Source: an uncultured candidate division WPS-2 bacterium (GTDB lineage: Bacteria; Vulcanimicrobiota; Vulcanimicrobiia; Vulcanimicrobiales; Vulcanimicrobiaceae). Taken from it: DNA of 28,634 nt. The position numbers and the translations under genes were made by a program. Location of the stretch: assembly GCA_937927945.1 (NCBI GenBank), contig CALEYW010000030.1, positions 1 through 28,634 on the forward strand, read 5' to 3'. The notes beneath the pieces are model-generated. The model did not search any database. It saw only the letters and a list, made by a program, of their open reading frames with translations, and had not been told where the DNA came from. Shown here one piece after another: positions 23,432 to 28,634 of this stretch (position 1 is its first letter; each line of letters begins with the position of its first letter).

Positions 23432-24823
23432 TTACGTCGCGAGTTTTGCGCGATCGATGCGTTTGCCGCCGATGAAGATCGCCACCGGAGGTTTCTCGAG
23501 CAGCGCGATGTTCGCGCTCGGGTCGCCGGCGAACACCGCCACGTCGGCGAGTTTGCCGACCGCGAGCCACCCGCGGTCGGCGGTGCCGATGAGGTCCGCG
23601 GCGTGCGACGTCGTGGAGCGCAGCAAGTCGAGCGGGGACATCCCCATCGTGCGCAGCAGCGCGAAGTCTTTGTTGTTCTCGCGGTGCGGGAAGACGCCCG
23701 CGTCGGTGCCGTAGACGATCTTCGCCCCAGCCGCGAGCGCGCGCTGCATCCCGGTATCGCGCAGCAGTGCCGCTTGGTGCGCCTTCTCGATGAGGTTCGG
23801 CGTGATCTTGTTGGGATTCCCCGGCTGCAGGATCGAGTCGAGCGCCCAGATGGTCGGAACGAGCGCCGTGCCGCGCTCCTTCATCGTCCGCAGGGTGGCA
23901 TCGCCGACGCCGGTTCCGTGTTCGATCGAGTGGACGCCGCCGTTGACCGCCACCGAAATCCCGCGGTCGCCGTGCGCGTGCGCCGAGACCTTCAGGCCGA
24001 ACTTCGTCGCTTCGTCGACTACGGCTTGCACTTCGTCGAGGTTGAACTGCGGAACGTCGAACGCGTCGCCGTAGGAGAGCACGCCGCCGGTCGCGGTGAT
24101 CTTGATCAGGTCGACGTGGCGCTTGACGTGCTCGCGCACCTTCTGGCGGAAACCGTACGGACCGAACGACACCCCCGACTCGATGTCGGAGTCGACGTGT
24201 ACCGACGACGGCAGGTCGTTCGCATCACCGTGGCCGCCGGTGATCGACAGCGCCGGGCCCGCCGCGAGGATGCGCGGCCCGACGACGACGCCCTTGGCGA
24301 TCGCGTTGCGCATCGCGAGGTCGATGCCGTTGCCGCCGCCGACGTCGCGCAGGGTGGTGAAGCCGTTGGCGAGCATCGCCTGCGCGTTGCGGATCGAACC
24401 GATCGCCGCCTCGGCGACCGAGTCGGCGCCACGCTCCCGGACGAGGTAGGACGACGACGCGACGAAGTTCGCGACGTGCGTGTGCGCGTCGATCAAGCCG
24501 GGCATGAGCGTCGCGTCGCCGAGATCGATCACGGTCGCGTCGCTCCCCGCATCGCCCGCGTTGAACGAGACGATCCGATCGCCGCGCAGCACGAGCACGC
24601 CGGGCGCGTGCATCGAAGCGCCGTCGAACAGCCGCGCCGCGCGCAGCACCGTCACCGAGTCGGCGGCGCGAGCGCGCGAGGGCCACGCCGCCGCGCCGAT
24701 CGCAGCGCCGAGCCCAACGACGAACGCGCGCCGATCGAGCAGCGCGACGGCCCGGGCGAAGACGGCCGGATCGAAGCGGCCGTGGGGGCAGCGGCAGGTG
24801 AGCGGATCGTGAACGTGCGCCAT
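23432..24823 (-). CDS. Tat-exported metal-dependent amidohydrolase (imidazolonepropionase-like)
   Basis: 463 residues of the amidohydrolase superfamily. Metal ligands and hallmarks are visible in order: LMPGLIDAHTH (HxH), the lysine of DLIKITATGG that is usually carboxylated to bridge two metals, KVSAHAHGDRG, SIEHGTG and the aspartate of VYGTDAG. Near residues 30-54 the sequence DRRAFVVGLGAAIGAAA ending WPSRARA|AD looks like a twin-arginine signal, so export in folded form is likely, but 28 residues with CRC precede it, unusual for a Tat leader. Relatives hydrolyse dipeptides (Xaa-Pro, Xaa-Arg), hydantoins or lactams; the substrate here is not known. It lies 50 bases after the SDR gene on the same strand. 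A TAGCGTA motif sits four bases before the ATG and no ribosome site is visible. Confidence 0.9.
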   Translation of the reverse strand: MAHVHDPLTCRCPHGRFDPAVFARAVALLDRRAFVVGLGAAIGAAAWPSRARAADSVTVLRAARLFDGASMHAPGVLVLRGDRIVSFNAGDAGSDATVIDLGDATLMPGLIDAHTHVANFVASSSYLVRERGADSVAEAAIGSIRNAQAMLANGFTTLRDVGGGNGIDLAMRNAIAKGVVVGPRILAAGPALSITGGHGDANDLPSSVHVDSDIESGVSFGPYGFRQKVREHVKRHVDLIKITATGGVLSYGDAFDVPQFNLDEVQAVVDEATKFGLKVSAHAHGDRGISVAVNGGVHSIEHGTGVGDATLRTMKERGTALVPTIWALDSILQPGNPNKITPNLIEKAHQAALLRDTGMQRALAAGAKIVYGTDAGVFPHRENNKDFALLRTMGMSPLDLLRSTTSHAADLIGTADRGWLAVGKLADVAVFAGDPSANIALLEKPPVAIFIGGKRIDRAKLAT

Positions 24824-24827
24824 GCGC

Positions 24828-24834
24828 TACGCTA
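24828..24834 (-). promoter_or_regulatory. TAGCGTA motif before the amidohydrolase gene
   Basis: On the minus strand TAGCGTA ends four bases before the ATG of the amidohydrolase. With TAGCGT as a -10 hexamer, transcription would begin at or next to the ATG, giving a leaderless mRNA, consistent with the lack of a ribosome site. The same 7-mer lies upstream of both Crp/Fnr genes. No matching -35 was seen. Confidence 0.35.
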
Positions 24835-24873
24835 CACGCGACGCGGTACGACGACCTCTGCTGGACTTCTCGA

Positions 24874-25620
24874 TCAGTCCACCTCGCGCGCGTTCAGATC
24901 GACGAGCGCGCCGTTGATCCCGCTGCCGCGGTCGCTCGCGAGGAACGCTAGCGCGTCGGCCACTTCCTGCGGCGTCGCCGCCGCGGCGAACGCGTCGGCG
25001 TCGTAATACGAGCGCGCGGCCGCGGTCGCGACGCCGCCGAGGACGAGGGCGCTCGCGACGATCCCGTCGTCCTTGTGCTCGCGCGCGATCGCCTGCATGA
25101 GAACGTTCACGCCTGCCTTCGCCGCGCCGAAGAGCCCGCGGCCCGGTGCCGGCTGCTTGGATGAACCGGCCGTCACGACGACGATTCGCCCGCGCGAGCG
25201 CGCGTCGTCGAGATAGGGTTGGTCCAGCATCGCTCGCAACGCCGGCAGGGCGAGGTTGTAGGCCGTCTCGAGAAAGCCCGCCACGTTGTCGCGCAGGTCG
25301 GCGAGCGACGACTCCACCAGCGGCACGACCTTCGACTCGCCGGCGAGGCTCACCAACGCGTCGATCCGCCCGAACCGCTCGACGCACGCGGCAATCGCGG
25401 CCGCCGCTTGCGCCGGGTCGCCGAGGTCGGCCGCGAACGGGATCGCCGCCGCGGCTTCGTCCCCGTCGAGGATGTCGTCGATCGCGGCGCGGGCGCGTTC
25501 CAGCGAGCGCGAGAGCACCAGCACCCGCGCGCCTTCGCGCACGAAGGTCGCGAGGGTGGCGCCGCCGACCCTCCCCGTCCCGCCCGCCAAAACGATCGCG
25601 TCCCCACGCAGCAGCATCAT
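24874..25620 (-). CDS. Short-chain dehydrogenase/reductase family protein, catalytic Tyr replaced by Phe
   Basis: About 248 residues from the first of two tandem ATGs (25620, 25617) that overlap the tag stop (ATGATG). The nucleotide-binding motif is VLAGGTGRVGG, which fits GGxGxxGx; a DLGD motif contacts the adenine ring, and VSLAGES occupies the place of NNAG. The serine region IVVVTAGSS is normal, but the YxxxK catalytic pair reads FGAAK: Phe164 and Lys168. In typical SDR enzymes that Tyr donates the proton, so this protein may be an atypical reductase, an NAD(P)-sensor or inactive. A longer frame open upstream to 25851 has no SDR character and overlaps tag. Its role in the cluster is unknown. 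Confidence 0.85.
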   Translation of the reverse strand: MMLLRGDAIVLAGGTGRVGGATLATFVREGARVLVLSRSLERARAAIDDILDGDEAAAAIPFAADLGDPAQAAAAIAACVERFGRIDALVSLAGESKVVPLVESSLADLRDNVAGFLETAYNLALPALRAMLDQPYLDDARSRGRIVVVTAGSSKQPAPGRGLFGAAKAGVNVLMQAIAREHKDDGIVASALVLGGVATAAARSYYDADAFAAAATPQEVADALAFLASDRGSGINGALVDLNAREVD

Positions 25621-26219
25621 CGAGAAGTACGACGCGGCCTCGGGGACTTCCGCGCACGGAAGCACGTTGCGAGATGGTCGTCGACGACGCCGGTCGCCTG
25701 GAGGAACGCGTAGCAGATGGTCGACCCGACGAAGCCGAAGCCGCGCTTGCGCAAGTCTGTGCTGAGCCGGTCGGAGAGCGGCGTCGACGCCGGGACGTCG
25801 GCCGGACTTCGCGGCAGGTTCACTACGGGTTTTCCGTCGACGAATGCCCACAGATACGCGGCGAACGAACCGAACTCGCGCTGCACGGCGAGGAATGCCT
25901 GAGCGTTGCGGATCGACCAGCCGATCTTCGCGACGTTGCGGACGATGCCGGCGTCGACGACGAGCGCCGCGCGCTCGCGTTCGCCGAACTTCGCGACCTT
26001 GGCCGGATCGAAGTCACGGTAGGCCTTGCGATACGCGTCGCGCTTGTTGAGGATCGTCGACCACGACAGCCCGGCTTGGGCGCCTTCGAGGATGAGCAGC
26101 TCGAAGAAGCGGCGGTCGTCGTGCAACGGCACGCCCCACTCGTCGTCGTGATAGGCGGTCATCGCCGGGCCGGCATCCGTCGCCCACCAGCAGCGCGTCT
26201 TCGTCGTAGCTTTCGTCAC
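25617..26219 (-). CDS. tag: DNA-3-methyladenine glycosylase I (Tag)
   Basis: 200 residues, matching E. coli Tag along its length. Tag excises 3-methyladenine from alkylated DNA as the first step of base-excision repair. Zinc ligands of the family are all present: Cys10 (TRCWWA), His24 (AYHDDEWGVP), His182 and Cys186 (VVDDHLATCF). The base-recognition glutamate lies in LILEGAQAGLSW, and KRGFGFVGSTICYAFLQATG matches the C-terminal family signature (core GFVGSTICYAF). The GTG start at 26219 overlaps the stop of an upstream frame as GTGA (see relic). Its TGA overlaps the SDR start. Together with the MGMT-Ada gene upstream on the same strand this supports a DNA-alkylation repair role for the cluster. 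Confidence 0.96.
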   Translation of the reverse strand: MTKATTKTRCWWATDAGPAMTAYHDDEWGVPLHDDRRFFELLILEGAQAGLSWSTILNKRDAYRKAYRDFDPAKVAKFGERERAALVVDAGIVRNVAKIGWSIRNAQAFLAVQREFGSFAAYLWAFVDGKPVVNLPRSPADVPASTPLSDRLSTDLRKRGFGFVGSTICYAFLQATGVVDDHLATCFRARKSPRPRRTSR

Positions 26220-26305
26220 TGCAGGAACGCGCCCGCGATCAATCCGTTCTTGTCGAGCGAGAACGTCATCGGCGTCGTCGCCTTCGAGCGGAGATCCACG
26301 GCATG
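26216..26305 (-). pseudogene. Possible 3' relic of a lost gene, coupled to tag
   Basis: Between the DsbA-like stop and tag, a frame reads HAVDLRSK followed by ATTPMTFSLDKNGLIAGAF, then LQ and a TGA that overlaps the tag start as GTGA. The stretch has the look of a conserved C-terminal tail (a small beta-structured protein end with LDKNGLIAG), and the stop/start coupling is what one expects when a real gene precedes tag. Upstream of it the frame runs into the intact DsbA-like gene and loses protein character. I read this as the leftover end of a gene removed by deletion; it could also be chance in GC-rich DNA. Confidence 0.4.
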
Positions 26306-26315
26306 TCGTCGATCA

Positions 26316-26957
26316 TCACAGGCTCTGCGGCATCGGTCCGGCGCGGCGGTATGCGCGCTCGTCCTCGAGCAGCGCCCGCGCTAGCGGAAGGATTGCCTCC
26401 GCCTGCCAGACACCCTGAAGCGCGGCGTGATCGCCGGCGTCGTTCACGATGTGCCAGCTGGGGCGCTCCGCGCAACCCAGCGCGGCCAAGCGAGCATTCC
26501 CGGCTTCGAGGCACTCGACGACAGGTGCGCTGCGCATCGCGTCGAGCACCGCTTGCGGCGCCGTGCCGGTCAGCTCGGCGACGCAGCGCGCGGCTTCATC
26601 TTCGCGTCCGATCAGCCTCCCGTCGGTCATGCCGGCGCGCGACACTTGCGCGGCCAAGCGCAACGGATCCGCGCCGGTCGCGACGGCCGCGGCGACGGCA
26701 GCGTTCGCATGCCACGTCGAGGACTGCCGCCCCTCGCACCATGCCGAAGTGAGTTGGCGACCGTACGCGCGCGCGCCGCGTTCGTAGAACCACACTTCGG
26801 CCTCGCGCGAAACCGGGACGTTCGCGTTCCCGAACGCCGGTGCGAACACGATCTCGAGCTGCACGTCCTGCGCGATCGTCGCACGCAGCGCTTCGAGCGT
26901 CGGGTACGAGGCGTAGCACCAGTGCGAAAGCACGTCGACGAACGCGGTGACTTTCAT
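26316..26957 (-). CDS. DsbA-family thioredoxin-fold protein (FrnE-like, single-Cys motif)
   Basis: 213 residues, the usual length of cytoplasmic DsbA-like (DSBA, FrnE/HCCA isomerase-like) proteins. The first strand and active-site region read VTAFVDVLSHWCYASYPTLE: His12-Trp13-Cys14-Tyr15 in place of a CxxC. A helical insertion spans about 60-150, and the cis-Pro loop is ERPSWHIVND near residue 170. There is no signal peptide. Relatives act as glutathione-, mycothiol- or bacillithiol-linked oxidoreductases or isomerases; with one cysteine, a transferase or monothiol role is more likely than disulfide formation. It lies between the MGMT-Ada gene (64 bases upstream) and tag. A 14-base perfect palindrome sits seven bases before its ATG. 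Confidence 0.82.
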   Translation of the reverse strand: MKVTAFVDVLSHWCYASYPTLEALRATIAQDVQLEIVFAPAFGNANVPVSREAEVWFYERGARAYGRQLTSAWCEGRQSSTWHANAAVAAAVATGADPLRLAAQVSRAGMTDGRLIGREDEAARCVAELTGTAPQAVLDAMRSAPVVECLEAGNARLAALGCAERPSWHIVNDAGDHAALQGVWQAEAILPLARALLEDERAYRRAGPMPQSL

Positions 26958-26963
26958 ACCCGA

Positions 26964-27006
26964 CGCTTCACGAAGCGGTCCGCTCTGCCCCTCCGCGCAC
27001 GAAGCG
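26964..27006. promoter_or_regulatory. Palindrome and direct repeat upstream of the DsbA-like gene
   Basis: CGCTTCACGAAGCG at 26964-26977 is a perfect 6-2-6 palindrome. The 9-mer CACGAAGCG occurs inside it (26969-26977) and again at 26998-27006, 29 bases apart. It lies in the 64-base gap between the MGMT-Ada stop and the DsbA-like start. It may be an internal operator or an mRNA hairpin near the ribosome site. Confidence 0.35.
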
Positions 27007-27021
27007 CCGAGCCGGCCGCGG

Positions 27022-27789
27022 TCAGGCGGCGATCGGGCGGCATGTCGTGCAGGGCACGAATCCGTGGCTGTGCGCGTCCTCCAGGCTGCGCAGTCCGAGG
27101 TAGCCGGGTGAGTCGACGTGTTTCGCGACGTTGCCGCAGGTCGGGAGGCAGAACGTGCCGTCGCCGCAGGCGACGTAGCGAAAGCCGCGCCGAGCCACGC
27201 GCTCGAGCGCCGCGAAGTCCACGCCTTCCTCTTCGAGCAGCGTTCGTTTGGCGTCGCTGCCGAAGATATAGCCGCCGACCGAGTTGTCGGTGCGGATGAT
27301 GCGGTGGCACGGGATCAGCAACGGGACCGGATTGCGTCCGAGCGCGTTGCCCACGGCGCGCGTCGCGTCCGGCATCCCGGCCTCGCGCGCGAGCCAGCCG
27401 TAGGGCCGCGCGTTACCGCGCGTGATCTTGGCCGCATGTTTCAGCACGCGCCGTTCGAACGGCGAGCATTCGCTCAAGTCGATCGGCACGGTCACGTTCT
27501 CGCCGCGGAGCTTCGCTCGCGCGGCCGACGACGTCCGGTCGTCCTCGACGGCCCGAACGCACCGGCGCCCGAAGCGCTCGCCGTACCACGCTTCGAAAGC
27601 ATGCTCGTCGCCCGCCAAACGCAGTGCCGAGACGCCGGTCGGAGTCCACGCGACGTAGACGTCGCCGAGCGAGCTCTGCGCGACCGTATAGCGGTCGAGA
27701 TTGCAGCGCGAGAAGATCTTGGCGGTGAAGTCGGGCGCCACGGACCGGCGCGTCGCAGCGCCGAAATCGCGCAGGTTCGTCTCACTCAT
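27022..27789 (-). CDS. O6-methylguanine-DNA methyltransferase with C-terminal Ada zinc-binding domain
   Basis: 255 residues. The central part (about 95-190) is the MGMT active-site domain: FERRVLKHAAKITRGNARPY, AVGNALGRNPVPLLIPCHRI with acceptor Cys161, then GYIFGSDAKRTLLEEEG. It removes methyl groups from O6-methylguanine by self-methylation. The C-terminal part (about 203-252) is an Ada/methylphosphotriester zinc domain: GTFCLPTC ... HGFVPCTTCRP, with spacing C214-x3-C218-x28-C247-x2-C250 against C38-x3-C42-x26-C69-x2-C72 in E. coli Ada. In Ada the zinc domain is N-terminal and followed by an AraC HTH; here it comes last and there is no HTH. The ATG at 27789 lies 8 bases inside the end of the sigma factor gene. 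Confidence 0.93.
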   Translation of the reverse strand: MSETNLRDFGAATRRSVAPDFTAKIFSRCNLDRYTVAQSSLGDVYVAWTPTGVSALRLAGDEHAFEAWYGERFGRRCVRAVEDDRTSSAARAKLRGENVTVPIDLSECSPFERRVLKHAAKITRGNARPYGWLAREAGMPDATRAVGNALGRNPVPLLIPCHRIIRTDNSVGGYIFGSDAKRTLLEEEGVDFAALERVARRGFRYVACGDGTFCLPTCGNVAKHVDSPGYLGLRSLEDAHSHGFVPCTTCRPIAA

Positions 27790-28333
27790 CGTTCTTCTCC
27801 AAGTGCGCGCGCACGGCCATCAAGCCGCGATGGGCGGACGCCTTGACCGTTCCGACCGGCTGCTCGAGCGACTCGGCGATCTCGTCGTACGAGAGCTCAT
27901 CGAGGTAGCGCATGACGAACGCGTCGCGCAGCGCCGGCGAGAGCCGATCGACCGCCGCACCGACGGAACCCCAGGCTTCCTCGCGCAGCACGATGTTTTC
28001 CGGTCCCGGTTCCGGATCGCGCAGCGCCGATCGCGGGTTGCCGTCGTCGTAGTCGAGCGGTTCGCTCGCCGGCGGCGCGTCGCGAAAGGCGTTGTGCGTG
28101 AGGTTGCGGGCGATCGCGTAGAGCCACGAACGCAGCCGCAGCGCGGCGCGGCGCTCGGCGGGATACGCCTGCAGCGCGCGGTACGCGCGCACGAACACGT
28201 CTTGCGCCACGTCCTCGGCGCGCGCGTCGTCGCGCAGCATGCGGGCGACGAACGTCACGATGCGCACCCGATACGCGATGACGAGCCGCTCGAACGCGCG
28301 ATCGAGATCGCCGGCGAGGGCGACAGCCAACAT
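27782..28333 (-). CDS. ECF-type RNA polymerase sigma factor
   Basis: 183 residues from the ATG at 28333. Region 2 is clear (RAFERLVIAYRVRIVTFVA, then ARAEDVAQDVFVRAYRAL with the -10 recognition helix RSWLYAIARNLTHNAFRD), as is region 4 (LRDAFVMRYLDELSYDEIA, ESLEQPVGTVKASAHRGL). There is no region 3. I chose this start because GGAGGA lies 10 bases upstream and the protein then opens right at region 2; the frame is open to GTGs at 28375 and 28408, which would overlap the small membrane-protein gene. Its end overlaps the MGMT-Ada start, so the two are coupled. No zinc-type anti-sigma gene is next to it; the upstream small membrane protein is the only candidate partner in view. Confidence 0.93.
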   Translation of the reverse strand: MLAVALAGDLDRAFERLVIAYRVRIVTFVARMLRDDARAEDVAQDVFVRAYRALQAYPAERRAALRLRSWLYAIARNLTHNAFRDAPPASEPLDYDDGNPRSALRDPEPGPENIVLREEAWGSVGAAVDRLSPALRDAFVMRYLDELSYDEIAESLEQPVGTVKASAHRGLMAVRAHLEKNDE

Positions 28334-28376
28334 CGCATCCGGATCCTCCGGAAGCGCCGGGCAGGCAAGAGCCACC

Positions 28377-28586
28377 TCACCACCAGCCGGTCTCGACCTT
28401 GCGCTCACGGAGCATCCGCCGTTCGGCCTCGTCGTTCCACACGACGATCTCCGGATACGATGGTGGCTGCGCCAGCCACATGGCGGTCAGACCGACGACG
28501 ATGATGGTGGACAGCACTACGAACAAGATCACAACTTCCTCCGGCTCGCTCTTCCGAGCCGCCGGGGAAACACGACCGCCACTCAT
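28377..28586 (-). CDS. Small single-pass membrane protein upstream of the ECF sigma factor
   Basis: 69 residues: a short basic N-terminus (MSGGRVSPAARKSEPEE), one strongly hydrophobic span (VVILFVVLSTIIVVGLTAMW) and a charged C-terminal tail (WNDEAERRMLRERKVETGWW). The likely topology places the short segment inside and the 30-residue tail outside, or the reverse. I do not recognise a family. It precedes the sigma gene directly and its stop lies close to or within the sigma start region, which suggests co-expression. A role as a membrane tether or anti-sigma factor is conceivable but unsupported by motif. The ATG at 28586 has only a weak GGG upstream. Confidence 0.65.
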   Translation of the reverse strand: MSGGRVSPAARKSEPEEVVILFVVLSTIIVVGLTAMWLAQPPSYPEIVVWNDEAERRMLRERKVETGWW

Positions 28587-28597
28587 CCCGTTGCATC

Positions 28598-28628
28598 AAA
28601 ACCGCCCTCTCGCCTCAGAAAACCGCCC
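28598..28628 (-). promoter_or_regulatory. Tandem direct repeat GGGCGGTTTT before the sigma-factor cluster
   Basis: On the minus strand GGGCGGTTTT occurs at 28628-28619 and again at 28607-28598, 21 bases apart (two helical turns), ending 12 bases before the ATG of the small membrane protein. Identical 10-mers so placed in a GC-rich leader suggest a promoter-proximal regulator site for the whole minus-strand cluster. The window ends six bases further, so a -35/-10 pair cannot be judged. Confidence 0.45.
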
Positions 28629-28634
28629 CCGCCC

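Noticed and set aside
22994..25006. A 670-codon open frame on the plus strand covering the second Crp gene and the amidohydrolase
   Set aside because: Overlaps two well-recognised genes and lacks motifs.
1..28634. CRISPR arrays, tRNA/rRNA genes, insertion sequences, phage genes
   Set aside because: I looked for regular spacer-repeat patterns, tRNA-like cloverleaf sequences and transposase motifs and saw none.

Overview
The window is very GC-rich (roughly two thirds G+C by eye), densely packed, and uses many GTG/TTG starts and stop/start overlaps. It carries no rRNA, tRNA, CRISPR array or transposase that I can see. The mix of genes (two branched-chain-amino-acid-type ABC transporters, a CYTH-CHAD protein, a PAS-GAF-SpoIIE-HATPase protein, a SARP/BTAD ATPase, Crp/Fnr regulators, SelD, Lon/Hsp20) suggests a free-living environmental bacterium. 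Candidatus Eremiobacterota (WPS-2), Dormibacterota or similar soil phyla would fit, but the assignment is inference from gene style only.

Layout, left to right. 1-2341 (+): the end of a first liv operon (livG 3' part, livF, substrate-binding protein), closed by a strong intrinsic terminator. 2486-3982 (+): CYTH-CHAD protein. 3986-5158 (-): class V aminotransferase, divergent from selD. 5205-7420 (+): selD and an N-methyl-amino-acid (sarcosine-type) oxidase. 7371-10330 (-): EamA exporter followed by a multi-domain SpoIIE-type phosphatase. 10458-10976 (+): NleD-like M91 zinc metallopeptidase. 10973-15654 (-): a complete second liv operon, livH-livM-binding protein-livG-livF, with a tandem direct repeat in its leader. 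15835-18713 (-): hsp20-lon operon, with a CIRCE-like element before hsp20 and a strong terminator after lon. 18839-23417 (+): Crp/Fnr regulator, large SARP/BTAD regulator, second Crp/Fnr regulator. 23432-28586 (-): small membrane protein, ECF sigma factor, MGMT fused to a C-terminal Ada zinc domain, DsbA-like protein, a short relic of a lost gene, 3-methyladenine DNA glycosylase I (tag), SDR, and a Tat-signal amidohydrolase.

The most interesting unit is the right-hand cluster. An ECF sigma factor overlaps a DNA-alkylation repair protein whose Ada-type four-Cys zinc domain (C214-x3-C218-x28-C247-x2-C250) lies at the C-terminus, not the N-terminus, and which has no AraC DNA-binding domain. tag lies downstream on the same strand. 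This looks like an adaptive alkylation response in which an ECF sigma factor may do the transcriptional job that the Ada HTH does in E. coli. A second theme is a 7-bp motif, TAGCGTA, seen four times by eye, always just upstream of genes: twice as an inverted pair before the first Crp gene, once before the second Crp gene and once before the amidohydrolase.
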